64,000 bases of DNA, taken from positions 1 through 64,000 of the forward strand of contig NZ_NGUQ01000033.1 of NCBI RefSeq assembly GCF_002179965.1, read 5' to 3'. Shown piece after piece: positions 33,074 to 42,434 of this stretch. A model generated the notes under the pieces. It ran no database searches. It worked only from the letters and a program-made list of their open reading frames with translations, and was not told where the DNA came from. Every line of letters begins with the position of its first letter. Position 1 is the stretch's first letter. Position numbers and translations under genes: made by a program. Origin of the DNA: Pandoraea sp. PE-S2T-3. GTDB lineage: Bacteria; Pseudomonadota; Gammaproteobacteria; Burkholderiales; Burkholderiaceae.

Positions 33074-33912
33074 TGCAAGACAACGCTGCACTGAACGCCA
33101 CACTCGATCGCACGCCGCGCCGCGTGCGCCACGAACTGCGCATGCGCCTGCTGGAAGTGCGCAGCGTGGAATCGGTCACGCCGCATATGCTGCGCGTGAC
33201 GCTCGGCGGTAATGATCTAGAAGGGTTCACCAGCCCGGGCTTCGACGACCACGTCAAACTGTTCTTCCCGAACCCCGAGACCGGTGAATTGTCGATGCCG
33301 CAGGTCGGCCCGGAAGGGGTCGGCAAGCCCGCGCCCGGCGACGCGCCGCGCCTCATGCGCGACTACACGCCGCGCCGCTTCGATGCCGAAACCAAAACGC
33401 TGGTCATCGATTTCGCCATGCATGAATCCGGTCCCGCCACGCAGTGGGCACGCTCCGCCAAGCCGGGCGACCGTCTTGGTGTCGGCGGCCCGCGCGGCTC
33501 GTTCGTCATTCCGATGAACTTCGACGGCTACGTGCTGATCGGTGACGACACGGCACTGCCGGCCATTTCACGCCGTCTCGCCGAGTTGCCGGCGGGCGCG
33601 CTCGTCTTCGTTTTTGCGGAAGTCGACAGCCCGGCAGACCGGCTGCGTTTCACGAGCGAAGCCGACGTCGTGGTGGAGTGGATCTACCGCGAAGGCACGC
33701 CCGCAGGCGAAAGCACTGCGCTGATCGACGCACTGAAGGTCGCCACCCTGCCTGCCGGTGATCTGCACGCGTGGGTCGCGGCTGAATCCGGTGTCGCGAA
33801 AGCCGTGCGTCAGCATCTGGTCGGCGAGCGCGAACTCAATCCGAAGTGGGTCAAGGCAGCCTCCTACTGGCGTCGCGGGGACGCCGCCGTGCACGAGAAC
33901 CTCGACGACTGA
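33073..33912 (+). CDS. Siderophore-interacting protein (YqjH/ViuB-like NADPH-dependent ferric reductase)
   Basis: A 279-residue flavoprotein of the SIP family. The FAD-binding domain (about 18-135) carries MRDYTPRRFD (the RxYT flavin motif), FAMHESGPATQWARSAKPGD and GGPRGSF; the NAD(P)H domain (about 140-270) begins YVLIGDDTALPAISRRLAEL, and ASYWRRGDA is the SIP C-terminal signature. It releases iron by reducing Fe(III)-siderophore in the cytoplasm. It is translationally coupled to the PadR regulator (TGATG overlap). No siderophore biosynthesis genes are nearby. Confidence 0.92.
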   Translation: MQDNAALNATLDRTPRRVRHELRMRLLEVRSVESVTPHMLRVTLGGNDLEGFTSPGFDDHVKLFFPNPETGELSMPQVGPEGVGKPAPGDAPRLMRDYTPRRFDAETKTLVIDFAMHESGPATQWARSAKPGDRLGVGGPRGSFVIPMNFDGYVLIGDDTALPAISRRLAELPAGALVFVFAEVDSPADRLRFTSEADVVVEWIYREGTPAGESTALIDALKVATLPAGDLHAWVAAESGVAKAVRQHLVGERELNPKWVKAASYWRRGDAAVHENLDD

Positions 33913-33944
33913 CGTTCGCCGTGTACGCTTTCTACCCTCGTCCG

Positions 33945-34334
33945 ATGAATGAACGCGTGGAACGCACGGAACCTATTGAAACTATGGCATCGCCACTACT
34001 GCCCGACACCTGTCTTTTCGCCGGTCTGCCCGCCCGCCCCGATCCGGCGGCGGCGGAGCAGTTCGATACGCTGATCGCGCGCCCGGGCATGCGCGTCGAG
34101 CGCATTGTCTCCACCGGTCAGGCATCGCCGCCGGGCTTTTGGTACGACCAGCCGCAACATGAGTGGGTAGTGGTGCTCAGCGGCTCGGCCGGACTGGCCT
34201 TCGCCGATGCCCCCGATCAGACGCTGACACTGCGTGCGGGCGACGCCGTGACCATTGCCGCGCACCGCCGTCACCGCGTCGAATGGACGGCACAGGGCGA
34301 AGCCACGGTCTGGCTGGCGATTCACTACGACTGA
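33945..34334 (+). CDS. Small cupin domain protein
   Basis: A 129-residue single cupin. The core shows FWYDQPQHEWVVVLSGSAGL (about 66-85) and the second motif LRAGDAVTIAAHRRHRVEWT (about 98-117). It resembles the short cupins often found with metal or phosphoribosyl genes; no reaction can be assigned. It follows the ferric reductase by 32 bp and may be in the same transcript. An alternative start is the ATG at 33984, where MASPLLPDT resembles many family N-termini better. Confidence 0.78.
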   Translation: MNERVERTEPIETMASPLLPDTCLFAGLPARPDPAAAEQFDTLIARPGMRVERIVSTGQASPPGFWYDQPQHEWVVVLSGSAGLAFADAPDQTLTLRAGDAVTIAAHRRHRVEWTAQGEATVWLAIHYD

Positions 34335-34526
34335 GACCGGCACGCTGAGGTGGCCGACAGCGTGCCGAGGGAAGGCGCCAGTCGAAGTTCTTTGGAGAAA
34401 TTCCCTGCCGCTTTTCGGAATTGCCTGATGGAAATACCGGGAACAACTTCCGACTATGAAAAAACGCCCGGGGGTGTCGGTTCTCGACACTCAGAAGGCG
34501 TTTCATCATAAAGGGGGATTACAACA

Positions 34527-34874
34527 ATGGAGCCACACAAACGGCATGACGGGTTCGAGCGTTGGGCCGCTGGCGCGACGGGGCGTCAATCGGGGCGGGA
34601 CGACGCCCGCTGGCGTGTGTTTCGGGCCCCGGAGCAGGCCGATTTTCACGGCTTCGTCGTCTGGTGTTACACCCAAGGCGTGTTTCTCGGGCAGGAATTC
34701 GACCGCCGTACCGACACCATCACGCACTGCTACGTGCGAAATGGCGCTTGGGCGGTGCAATTCGACTCTTATAACGAAGCCTGCGAACGCGCCTTCGACA
34801 TCCACGCACCCACGCTCATCCTGTTTGCGCCGGAGCGCAACGGGGGTGTCTTCATCACCAGCACGGAACAGTAA
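34527..34874 (+). CDS. Uncharacterised 115-residue protein
   Basis: No family recognised. The ATG at 34527 has AAAGGGGG about 12 nt upstream and a terminator follows the stop codon, which makes it a real short transcript. The protein is soluble and rich in aromatic residues (GFVVWCYTQGVFLGQEFDRR; GAWAVQFDSYNEACERAFD) with two Cys. The strand-helix pattern suggests a compact alpha/beta domain. No signal peptide. About 190 bp separate it from the cupin gene, so it is probably transcribed independently. Confidence 0.65.
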   Translation: MEPHKRHDGFERWAAGATGRQSGRDDARWRVFRAPEQADFHGFVVWCYTQGVFLGQEFDRRTDTITHCYVRNGAWAVQFDSYNEACERAFDIHAPTLILFAPERNGGVFITSTEQ

Positions 34875-34907
34875 CGCCGACGTCGGTGCGGAAGTCTCGT
34901 ACCCAAA

Positions 34908-34946
34908 CGAAAAGGCACCGGTCCGGCAAATGCCGGCCGGTGCCTT
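34908..34946. terminator. Bidirectional intrinsic terminator
   Basis: Arms AAAGGCACCGG and CCGGTGCCTTT flank an internal CCGGCAAATGCCGG stem. A-rich and T-rich ends on either side let it act for the 115-residue protein gene (+) and the convergent SDR gene (-). Confidence 0.8.
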
Positions 34947-35004
34947 TCGACTTTCTGCACCCGGGTGAGCGATCCGCCGCCCGGGCATTAGCGTCTTGGC
35001 TGTT

Positions 35005-35760
35005 TTAGCTGTAGTTGCGGATGTCGTCGATCTCGGTCTGACCGAAGTCGTCTCGCTCGGTATAGGCAAGAATGCGGCGCGCCACGTCGTCCGGCGTCGA
35101 CAGCTTGCCAGCGGCCTTCATTTCCTGAAAACGTGCCAACGCCGGGAAGCTCTCGACGCTGCTGCTGCGAATCGTTTCCTGCATGCCGGTATCGACCACG
35201 CCCGGCGCCATCGACACGGCTTGCACGCCCTGCTCGCGATGTTCCGCGTTGACCACACGCGTATACATATCCAGTGCAGCCTTCGTCGCGCAGTACACGC
35301 CCCAACCGGCATTCGGATTGCGACCGGCGCCGGAGGAGATGTTCACGATCTGGCGGCGGGCGCTCAGGCCTTGTGTGGCGGCGAGAAAGCGAGCGGTCAG
35401 CACCATCACGGCCGTCACGTTGAGTGTGAAAGCGGCGCCAATGGCCGCAACGTCCGTCAGGGCCGCCGTATTCGCCACCGGGTTGACCGTCCCTGCGTTG
35501 TTGATCAGCAGATAACGCGACGCGTCACGCGGAAGCGACGCGAAAATGCGCTCGGCAACACTCGCAGCGGCGTCGGCATCCGACAGGTCGACCGGCACCT
35601 GTTCAAGGGTGACGCCCTGCTCGCGGGCGAGAGCGGCAAGGTCGTCGTCCGTGCGACGTGCCAGCGTGACGAGATGCGTGCCGGGAGCGAGCAGACCACG
35701 GGCGAGCGACGCGCCGAGGCCACGCGAGGCACCGGTAAGAATGGCAATCGTTTGGGACAT
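35005..35760 (-). CDS. Short-chain dehydrogenase/reductase (sepiapterin/benzil reductase-like)
   Basis: A 251-residue classical SDR. The cofactor loop TGASRGLGASLA (about 8-19), LINNAGT (about 85-91), the catalytic Ser in IVNISSGAG and the YCATK active site (about 155-159) are intact. The layout and the C-terminal STPDDVARRILAYTE resemble sepiapterin reductase and bacterial benzil reductase (YueD), which use NADPH on 1,2-diketones. It is monocistronic, ending at a terminator shared with the convergent small gene. The ATG at 35760 matches the family N-terminus; an upstream in-frame ATG is less likely. Confidence 0.9.
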   Translation of the reverse strand: MSQTIAILTGASRGLGASLARGLLAPGTHLVTLARRTDDDLAALAREQGVTLEQVPVDLSDADAAASVAERIFASLPRDASRYLLINNAGTVNPVANTAALTDVAAIGAAFTLNVTAVMVLTARFLAATQGLSARRQIVNISSGAGRNPNAGWGVYCATKAALDMYTRVVNAEHREQGVQAVSMAPGVVDTGMQETIRSSSVESFPALARFQEMKAAGKLSTPDDVARRILAYTERDDFGQTEIDDIRNYS

Positions 35761-36181
35761 GTGGGGAATGCGGTCGGATAACACCGCGAAAATGACCAAC
35801 GGGATCGCCATTATCCGCGTAACCGCGGCGCGCCGCTATCCCGAACTCAAGTCGTTTTATCCCGCGAAAAATAACGAATTGCGGCGTTTTTTGCCATTCT
35901 GCGTCGGATTGCGGCGGCATTCTCCCACGCAGTGCGTCAAAACGACGCGCAGACTGTGTGCCAAAGCGAAACAGACTATTGCGGAATATAATCGCGAATT
36001 CGCCGCGCTTATAACCTAAGGTATTAAGCACGGCCTTCGGCACCAATCGCATGCGTCAATACGTCTCAATTCACGCGCGTCAATGCCCGTGAGCGCCAAC
36101 GTTGTCGCGCGTTGTCACAGTTAATACAGGCGTTTCAGGTGCACTGCACATGACCGCCTTATGGGTATATATTCCCCCCTC
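35761..36181. other. Divergent promoter region between SDR and phosphonate cluster
   Basis: A 421-bp gap, AT-richer than its surroundings between 35850 and 36010. A perfect TATAAT lies at 35987-35992 on the + strand, without a good -35 at 17 bp. No gene or RNA was recognised. Confidence 0.5.
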
Positions 36182-37726
36182 ATGGAAACGATACCGAAAC
36201 TCATTTCGGCGCCTTCTGCTGCGCCCGCCACAAGCAAAACTGCACGCCCGGTACCGCCGCGTCCGCGTCAATACGACGCCCGGCTCGCCCGCTGGATGGT
36301 CACGCCGCTCATCAATACGCGCGTCAGTCCGAACCATCTGACCACCCTGCGTCTGATCGTCGGGCTGGCCTGTGCGTGGGCGTTCGCAAAGGGCGGCTAT
36401 GCGATGGCCAACCTGGGCGCAGTACTGCTCGTGCTGTCGAACTTCATCGATCACACCGATGGCGAACTCGCACGCGTGAGCGGCAAGACGAGCCGTTTCG
36501 GCCATCTGTATGACCTCGGGTCGGATGCGTTCGTGACCGTGCTGCTCTTCGGCGGCATCGGCATGGGTGTCGAAGCGATGGCGCCGGGCAGCCTGCCGGT
36601 ATCCGCATCGGTGCTCGGCTGGATGGCCGGTGTAGCCGTCGCGTTGATCTTCTTCCTGCGCATGCGCATCGAAGACCGCGTGGGCAAGGCCGGCACGAAG
36701 CAAGCCTCGGTCGGTGGCTTCGAGACGGAAGACGTGCTTTATCTGATGCCGCTCGTCACGCTGTTCGACGGCACGCGCGGTTTCCTGATCGCTGCCGCCA
36801 TCGGCGCACCGCTGTTCGCCTTGCTGGTCGTCGCCGATTACGTGCGCGTGATGCGCCGTCCGTTGCCCGCGCAGCCCCAGACAAACAACCACACGAACAC
36901 CACGACCGACATGACCGACACGACGGCCACGAGCGCTGCTGCCCTTGCCCCTGCACAGGCGGCCCCATCGGCCCCATCGGCCCCGGCCGCCTTTGCTGCC
37001 GACGCTGAAATCGAGCGTGCAATGGACGCCATCGACTTCGACTCGGTCACGTCCGAGTTCAAGTCGCAAGACGCGTTCATCTATCTCGAAAAATTCTTGC
37101 CGCGCACGGTCACCGATCAGTTGATCGCCGCTGCGCGCGCGGTCACGCCGAACGTGAACCGCAACTATCTGCCCGGCCACAAACAGGGTGGCAGCGTCAG
37201 CCGTCACACGCTCGACGAGCTTGCCCCGTTCGTGGCCGAGTTGTATCGCTCGCCTGCCCTGATGCGTTTTCTCGAGCGTCTGGCCGGCGAAAAACTGCTG
37301 CCGTCGCCGAAAGAAGACCCGCACGCGTACGCGCTGTATTACTACACGCGTCCGGGCGATCACATCGGCTGGCACTATGACACCTCCTACTACAAGGGCC
37401 GCCGTTATACGCTGCTGCTTGGCGTGGTGGACCAATCGAGCTGCAAGCTCGAGTACCGACTTCACACGCGCAATTCGGGCGCGCCGCAAGTCGATGGCGC
37501 CGTGGCGTATCCGCCGGGCGCGCTGGTGTTCTTCGACGGGGACAAACTGCATCACCGGATCACGCCGCTCGGCGACAACGAGGAGCGCATCTCGCTCACG
37601 TTCGAGTATGTGACCGACCCGCGCATGGGCACTTGGCAGCGCTTCATATCGAATATGAAGGACGCCATCGCTTACTTCGGTTTCCGGCAAGTGTTTCGTC
37701 AGGTATTGCAACGGACGAAGCGCTAA
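36182..37726 (+). CDS. Fusion: CDP-alcohol phosphatidyltransferase + 2-oxoglutarate/Fe(II) dioxygenase-like domain
   Basis: A 514-residue two-domain protein. The N-terminal membrane domain (about 25-225) has the full CDP-alcohol phosphotransferase motif, DG-x2-AR-x8-G-x3-D-x3-D, in DHTDGELARVSGKTSRFGH and YDLGSD (about 90-115). A linker rich in Thr/Ala/Pro (about 230-275) joins a C-terminal domain (about 285-514) with the jelly-roll metal triad: GWHYDTS (His398, Asp400), LHHRITPL (His457/458) and the 2-OG Arg in ERISLTFEYV (Arg469). It is first in the phosphonate cluster and should move a CMP-activated phosphonate onto a lipid alcohol, then perhaps hydroxylate it. The start is uncertain; an in-frame ATG lies at 36161. 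Confidence 0.85.
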   Translation: METIPKLISAPSAAPATSKTARPVPPRPRQYDARLARWMVTPLINTRVSPNHLTTLRLIVGLACAWAFAKGGYAMANLGAVLLVLSNFIDHTDGELARVSGKTSRFGHLYDLGSDAFVTVLLFGGIGMGVEAMAPGSLPVSASVLGWMAGVAVALIFFLRMRIEDRVGKAGTKQASVGGFETEDVLYLMPLVTLFDGTRGFLIAAAIGAPLFALLVVADYVRVMRRPLPAQPQTNNHTNTTTDMTDTTATSAAALAPAQAAPSAPSAPAAFAADAEIERAMDAIDFDSVTSEFKSQDAFIYLEKFLPRTVTDQLIAAARAVTPNVNRNYLPGHKQGGSVSRHTLDELAPFVAELYRSPALMRFLERLAGEKLLPSPKEDPHAYALYYYTRPGDHIGWHYDTSYYKGRRYTLLLGVVDQSSCKLEYRLHTRNSGAPQVDGAVAYPPGALVFFDGDKLHHRITPLGDNEERISLTFEYVTDPRMGTWQRFISNMKDAIAYFGFRQVFRQVLQRTKR

Positions 37727-38749
37727 ATGAACCGGACTGCCATCGTATCTCTGACCCTCGGTATCGCCCTGTTCGTCGCCCTGCTCATCTGGCAGGGCAC
37801 GGGCTCGGTGATGTCTACGCTGGCCATGGCCGGCTGGGGGTTGCTGCCCATCGCCGCCTTCCACATCGTGCCGCTGGTGCTCGACGCCGCCGCCATTCAG
37901 GTGCTGGTCGCGAAATCGTGCTCGCTGCGCCGCGCGGTTCTCACGCGCTGGGTCGGCGAGTCGGTCAACAGCCTGCTGCCGGCTGGTCAGATCGGTGGTC
38001 CGATTGCGATGGTGCGTCAGATGAAGCAAAGCGGGATGGCCGGGCGCGAAGCCGCCGCCGCCATTACCGTGAGCACCACCTTGCAGGCCGTCGCGCAGAT
38101 CGTCTTCGCGCTGCTCGGTCTGGCCGTCTTCGGCATCAGTGCCACGCATGACAGCAACGGCGGCCTGTGGGTGCCGATGTTGCTCGCCACGGCACTGATC
38201 TCCGCCCTGCTCTACGCGTTCTACATCGCGCAACGTCGCGGCCTCTTCGGCTGGGCGTTTCGCATGCTCTCGAAAATGTCGTCCAAGCGCGACTGGTCGT
38301 CCCTGCTCGACCGGGCCGACGCCGTCGACGAAATCGTGCAGCGCATGTACGGCCAGCGCCGTCAGGTGCTGGCGAGCTTCGCACTCAGTCTGGTGGGCTG
38401 GATCGTGGGCACGGCCGAAGTCTGGCTGATCCTGCAATTCATCGGCCACCCGGTGAGCTGGGTCGACGCCATGTTGCTCGAAAGTCTCGGGCAGGCGATT
38501 CGTGGTGCCGCGTTCTTCGTGCCGGGCTCGCTCGGCGTCCAGGAAGGCGGCTATCTGCTGCTCGCTCCGCTCGTGGGTCTGCCGGCCGATGCCGCGCTGG
38601 CCCTGTCTCTGGCCAAACGTACGCGCGAGTTGTTGCTCGGCGTACCGGGCCTCGTCTATCTGCATTTCTCCGAACGTGGCTGGCGCCGCCGGCGCGCCTC
38701 GCAACAAGGCGTGTCGCTGCCCACGGCCACGGATACTGCACCGCTCTAA
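37727..38749 (+). CDS. Lysylphosphatidylglycerol-synthase-TM / HpnL-like (UPF0104) membrane protein
   Basis: A 340-residue inner-membrane protein with about eight spans of the LPG_synthase_TM/UPF0104 family, which includes HpnL and putative lipid flippases. Visible blocks are WVGESVNSLLPAGQIGGPI (about 76-94) and, late, GAAFFVPGSLGVQEGGYLLL (about 262-281), the characteristic GxxG-rich pair. It starts directly after the fusion gene stop. In this cluster it may flip or carry the phosphonate-headed lipid, or supply the lipid acceptor; a role in hopanoids is also possible. This is inference. Confidence 0.85.
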   Translation: MNRTAIVSLTLGIALFVALLIWQGTGSVMSTLAMAGWGLLPIAAFHIVPLVLDAAAIQVLVAKSCSLRRAVLTRWVGESVNSLLPAGQIGGPIAMVRQMKQSGMAGREAAAAITVSTTLQAVAQIVFALLGLAVFGISATHDSNGGLWVPMLLATALISALLYAFYIAQRRGLFGWAFRMLSKMSSKRDWSSLLDRADAVDEIVQRMYGQRRQVLASFALSLVGWIVGTAEVWLILQFIGHPVSWVDAMLLESLGQAIRGAAFFVPGSLGVQEGGYLLLAPLVGLPADAALALSLAKRTRELLLGVPGLVYLHFSERGWRRRRASQQGVSLPTATDTAPL

Positions 38750-38764
38750 AGAAGGATACCGACC

Positions 38765-39529
38765 ATGCGGGCCATCATTCTCGCAGCAGGCATGGGCCTG
38801 CGTTTGCTCCAGCCCGAAGACAAGCAGTCGCCCAAGTGCCTGCTCAAGTTCGACGGCATGTCGCTGCTCGAGCGCCATCTGCGCATGCTCGCAGCGGTCG
38901 GCATCACCGACGTGGTGCTGGCGCTCGGCTTTCACCATGAACAGGTGAGCGAAGAGCTCGATCGCCTGAACTGGACCCCGCGTCCGCAGATTTGCCTGAA
39001 CCCCGACTATCAGCTCGGCAGCGTGCTCACGCTGCACACGGCCGCCGCTGCGATGACCGCCGGTGGCGACGTGCTCGTGATGGACGCCGACGTGCTCTAC
39101 GATCAACGCATCTTCAATGCGCTGGTGGCGGGCAAGACGGCCAACCGTCTGCTCATCGACCGCGACTTCGAAGTGGGCGACGAGCCGGTCAAGCTGTGCC
39201 TGCGCGACGGCGTGCCGGTCGAACTGCGCAAGCAGGTCATGGTCGGCCTCGAATACGACACCGTAGGCGAGTCGGTCGGCTTCTTCCGTTTCAACGAAGC
39301 TACGGCCACGCGACTGGCAGAAATCACGCGCGATTACGTCGAATCGGGCCGCGCCAAGATGCCGCACGAAGAAGCCGTGCGCGATCTGCTGCTCGAACGT
39401 GGCGCGCAGTTCGAAACCGCCGATGTCACGGGTTTCCCGTGGATCGAGATTGACTACCCTGAAGATGTGAAGCGCGCCGCCGACCAGGTGCTGCCGCAAC
39501 TCGAACCGCTCACGATGGTGTCCGAATGA
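38765..39529 (+). CDS. NTP-transferase, phosphocholine/2-AEP cytidylyltransferase-like (PntC/LicC type)
   Basis: A 254-residue nucleotidyltransferase. The signature is intact: [10 protein letters not shown] (about 5-14) with PKCLLKF (about 23-29), [10 protein letters not shown] (about 101-110, metal Asp) and [16 protein letters not shown] near the end. Such enzymes activate phosphocholine or 2-aminoethylphosphonate with CTP. Because its neighbours make AEP, it is the best candidate for forming CMP-AEP. It overlaps the PEP mutase fusion by ATGA. Ligand identity is inferred from context. Confidence 0.85.
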   Translation: MRAIILAAGMGLRLLQPEDKQSPKCLLKFDGMSLLERHLRMLAAVGITDVVLALGFHHEQVSEELDRLNWTPRPQICLNPDYQLGSVLTLHTAAAAMTAGGDVLVMDADVLYDQRIFNALVAGKTANRLLIDRDFEVGDEPVKLCLRDGVPVELRKQVMVGLEYDTVGESVGFFRFNEATATRLAEITRDYVESGRAKMPHEEAVRDLLLERGAQFETADVTGFPWIEIDYPEDVKRAADQVLPQLEPLTMVSE

Positions 39530-41223
39530 ACGCTCCCGACGCATTCACCTTGCCTCCGACCGCCACGCGCGCGGCGCAACTGCGCGCCATGCTGCGCAGC
39601 AATCAACTCGAATTCCTGATGGAAGCCCACAACGGCCTGTCGGCGCGCATCGTGCGCGAGGCTGGCTTCAAGGGCATCTGGGCCTCGGGTCTCGCGATCT
39701 CCGCCCAGTTCGGCGTGCGCGACAACAACGAAGCCAGTTGGACGCAGGTCGTCGATAACCTCGAATTCATGGCCGATGCCAGCGATCTGCCGATCCTGCT
39801 CGACGGCGACACCGGCTACGGCAACTTCAACAACATGCGCCGTCTCGTGCGCAAGCTCGAACAACGCGGCGTGGCCGGCGTGTGTATTGAAGACAAGGTC
39901 TTCCCGAAGACCAACAGCTTCATCGGCGGCGAGCGCCAGCCGCTCGCCGACATGGACGAGTTCTGCGGCAAGATCAAGGCCGGCAAGGACTCGCAGGCCG
40001 ACGACGATTTCTCGATCGTGGCACGTGTCGAAGCACTGATCGCCGGCTGGGGCATGGAAGAAGCCCTGCGCCGCGCCGAGGCCTATCGTCTGGCCGGTGC
40101 CGACGCCATTCTGATTCACAGCAAGCTCAAGCGTGCCGACGAGATCGTGCAATTCGCCCGCGAGTGGGATAACCGCTGCCCGCTGGTGATCGTGCCGACC
40201 AAGTACTACAGCACGCCGACCGACGTGTTCCGCGAAGCCGGCATCAGCGTCGTGATCTGGGCGAACCATCTGATTCGCTCGGCCACGTCGGCCATGCAGG
40301 CCGTGGCTGCCGAGATTCATCGCAACGAGACGCTCATCAACGTCGAAGACCGCATCGCGACCGTCGACGAGATCTTCCGTTTGCAAGACGCCGACGAGTA
40401 CACCGAAGCCGAAGACCGCTATCTGTCCGCTGCCAACGCCCCGCGCTCGGCCATCGTGCTCGCCGCGAGCCGTGGCAAGAACCTCGAGAGCGTGACGACG
40501 GACCGTCCGAAGGTCATGCTGCCGGTCGCCGGCAAGCCGCTGCTGCGCTGGCTGGTCGACGGCTTCAAGAAGCAGAACGTGAACGACATCACGGTCGTCG
40601 GCGGCTACCGTGCCGACGCGATCGACACGGCCGGCATCACGCTGGCGATCAACGAGCGCTTTGCCGAGACCGGCGAACTGGCCTCGCTCGCCCGCGTGGG
40701 CGATGCCTTCGCACACGACACCGTCATCTCGTATGGCGACCTGCTGTTCCGCAGCTACATCGTGCGCGATCTGGTCGAGAGCGATGCCGACATCACGGTG
40801 GTGGTCGACTCCACCGCCGCCACGACGGCCAACGCTAGCGTGCGCGACTTCGCGTACTGCTCGTCCGGCGACGATCGCGGTCTGTTCGGCCAGCAAGTGC
40901 TGCTCGAGAAGATCAGCGGCGACGCTACCGACGCCGGGCGCACGCCGAACGGCCGCTGGATCGGTCTGCTGGGCGTGCGTGGCGAAGGCCGCGCGCAAGT
41001 GCAACGCGTGTTCACGACGCTTCAGGCCCGCGCCGATTTCGACCAGCTCGGCGTGCCCGACCTGATCAACGCGTTGGTTGCCGACGGCGCAAAGATCGAC
41101 GTGCAGTACGTGCACGGCCACTGGCGCGGTGTGAACGACATGGAAGAATTCCGCCGTGCGGCAGACTTCGCCCATGGTCAGACGCCGTTCAGCGGTGCCG
41201 ATACGGAGACGCAAGGTGATTGA
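39526..41223 (+). CDS. aepX: Phosphoenolpyruvate mutase fused to a second nucleotidyltransferase-like domain
   Basis: A 565-residue two-domain protein. Residues 1-300 are PEP mutase, which makes the C-P bond by turning phosphoenolpyruvate into phosphonopyruvate. All key residues are visible: Ser54 and the VRDNNEAS motif (Asp66), LLDGDTGYG (Asp93, Asp95), [11 protein letters not shown] (Glu122, Lys128, Asn130), Arg167 and His198. Residues about 305-550 resemble an NTP-transferase, but the phosphate loop reads LAASRGKNL, not LAAGxGxRL, so catalysis is doubtful. It overlaps its neighbours on both sides (ATGA; 8-nt overlap with the decarboxylase). Confidence 0.93.
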   Translation: MNAPDAFTLPPTATRAAQLRAMLRSNQLEFLMEAHNGLSARIVREAGFKGIWASGLAISAQFGVRDNNEASWTQVVDNLEFMADASDLPILLDGDTGYGNFNNMRRLVRKLEQRGVAGVCIEDKVFPKTNSFIGGERQPLADMDEFCGKIKAGKDSQADDDFSIVARVEALIAGWGMEEALRRAEAYRLAGADAILIHSKLKRADEIVQFAREWDNRCPLVIVPTKYYSTPTDVFREAGISVVIWANHLIRSATSAMQAVAAEIHRNETLINVEDRIATVDEIFRLQDADEYTEAEDRYLSAANAPRSAIVLAASRGKNLESVTTDRPKVMLPVAGKPLLRWLVDGFKKQNVNDITVVGGYRADAIDTAGITLAINERFAETGELASLARVGDAFAHDTVISYGDLLFRSYIVRDLVESDADITVVVDSTAATTANASVRDFAYCSSGDDRGLFGQQVLLEKISGDATDAGRTPNGRWIGLLGVRGEGRAQVQRVFTTLQARADFDQLGVPDLINALVADGAKIDVQYVHGHWRGVNDMEEFRRAADFAHGQTPFSGADTETQGD

Positions 41224-42394
41224 AGCGGGTCAGTTCGTCGAAGCCGCGCGCAAGCACGGCTTCACGTGGTACACCGGCGTGCCGTGTTCGTTTCTCACGC
41301 CGTTCATCAACTACGTGCTGCAAGACCCGACGCTGCATTACCTGTCGGCGGCCAACGAGGGCGACGCGGTCGCCATCGCGGCGGGCGCCACCCTTGGTGA
41401 AGGCCGTGGTGCGCGCGCCGTGACGATGATGCAGAACTCGGGCCTCGGCAACGCCGTGAGCCCGCTCACGTCGCTCACGTGGACGTTCCGTCTGCCGCAG
41501 TTGCTGATCGTGACGTGGCGTGGCCAGCCCGGTATCACCGATGAGCCGCAGCATGCGCTCATGGGCCCGATCACGCCGGCCATGCTCGACTTGATGGAAG
41601 TGCCGTGGGAGCTGTTCCCGACCGAGCCGGAAGCGATTGTCCCGGCGCTGGAGCGGGCCGTGCGTCACATGGACGAAACAGGCCGCCCCTACGCCCTCGT
41701 GATGCAAAAGGGCAGCGTGGCATCGTTCCCGCTGCAACCCACCGAACGCCCGACGCGCCCGGCACAGCCGGCGCCGGCATCGCTCGTGCGCGGTGTCGCA
41801 CCGGCGGACCTGCCGACGCGCCGAGATGCGCTGGAGCGCGTCATCGCCCATACGCCGCTCGACGGCACGGTGGTGCTCGCCTCGACCGGTTTTTGCGGAC
41901 GCGAACTCTATGCGCTCGACGACCGGGCCAACCAGTTGTACATGGTCGGATCGATGGGCTGCGTCACCACGCTCGCCCTCGGGCTGGCGCTCGCACGCCC
42001 CGACCTGCGTGTGGTCGCGGTCGATGGCGACGGGGCCGCATTGATGCGCATGGGTGCGTTCGCTACGCTGGGCGCTTATGGCCCGTCGAATCTGGTGCAT
42101 CTGCTGCTCGATAACGCGTCGCACGACTCGACCGGCACGCAGGCCACGGTCTCGCCGACGGTGTCGTTCGCCGGTGTGGCGGCGGCCAGCGGCTATGCAC
42201 TCGCACTGGAAGGCGATACGCTCGACGTCATCGAACAATTGTTCGACGGTCGTTCGGCGAGCCTGAGCGACGGCCCGCGCTTCGCCTGCCTGACCACGCG
42301 CCCCGGCACGCCCGATGGCCTGCCGCGTCCGAAAGTCACGCCGGAAGCCGTCAAGTCGCGTCTGATGGACCACATCGCTCAAGCCCGCGCCTGA
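41216..42394 (+). CDS. aepY: Phosphonopyruvate decarboxylase
   Basis: A 392-residue ThDP enzyme that converts phosphonopyruvate to phosphonoacetaldehyde, the step that makes PEP mutase run forward. The catalytic Glu is in [14 protein letters not shown] (about 44-57), and the ThDP/Mg motif is [15 protein letters not shown] with the distal NASHDSTG (about 265-305). VPCSFLTPF near residue 20 is typical. Translation starts at a GTG inside the end of the PEP mutase gene, with GGAGA upstream. Together with aepX and phnW it forms a complete 2-aminoethylphosphonate pathway. Confidence 0.93.
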   Translation: MIEAGQFVEAARKHGFTWYTGVPCSFLTPFINYVLQDPTLHYLSAANEGDAVAIAAGATLGEGRGARAVTMMQNSGLGNAVSPLTSLTWTFRLPQLLIVTWRGQPGITDEPQHALMGPITPAMLDLMEVPWELFPTEPEAIVPALERAVRHMDETGRPYALVMQKGSVASFPLQPTERPTRPAQPAPASLVRGVAPADLPTRRDALERVIAHTPLDGTVVLASTGFCGRELYALDDRANQLYMVGSMGCVTTLALGLALARPDLRVVAVDGDGAALMRMGAFATLGAYGPSNLVHLLLDNASHDSTGTQATVSPTVSFAGVAAASGYALALEGDTLDVIEQLFDGRSASLSDGPRFACLTTRPGTPDGLPRPKVTPEAVKSRLMDHIAQARA

Positions 42395-42434
42395 GCGTTC
42401 TCCTTATAACAATATCCGCCGAGGAAGCTTCGCC

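Noticed and set aside
36020-36060. tRNA-like or riboswitch-like fold upstream of the phosphonate cluster
   Set aside because: No cloverleaf or conserved T-loop GGTTCGA, and no paired arms of suitable length.
36080-39544. A 1154-codon open frame on the minus strand across the phosphonate genes
   Set aside because: It is the antisense of well-conserved genes, is His/Gln/Arg-rich with no family resemblance, and has no ribosome-binding site. High GC keeps antisense frames open.
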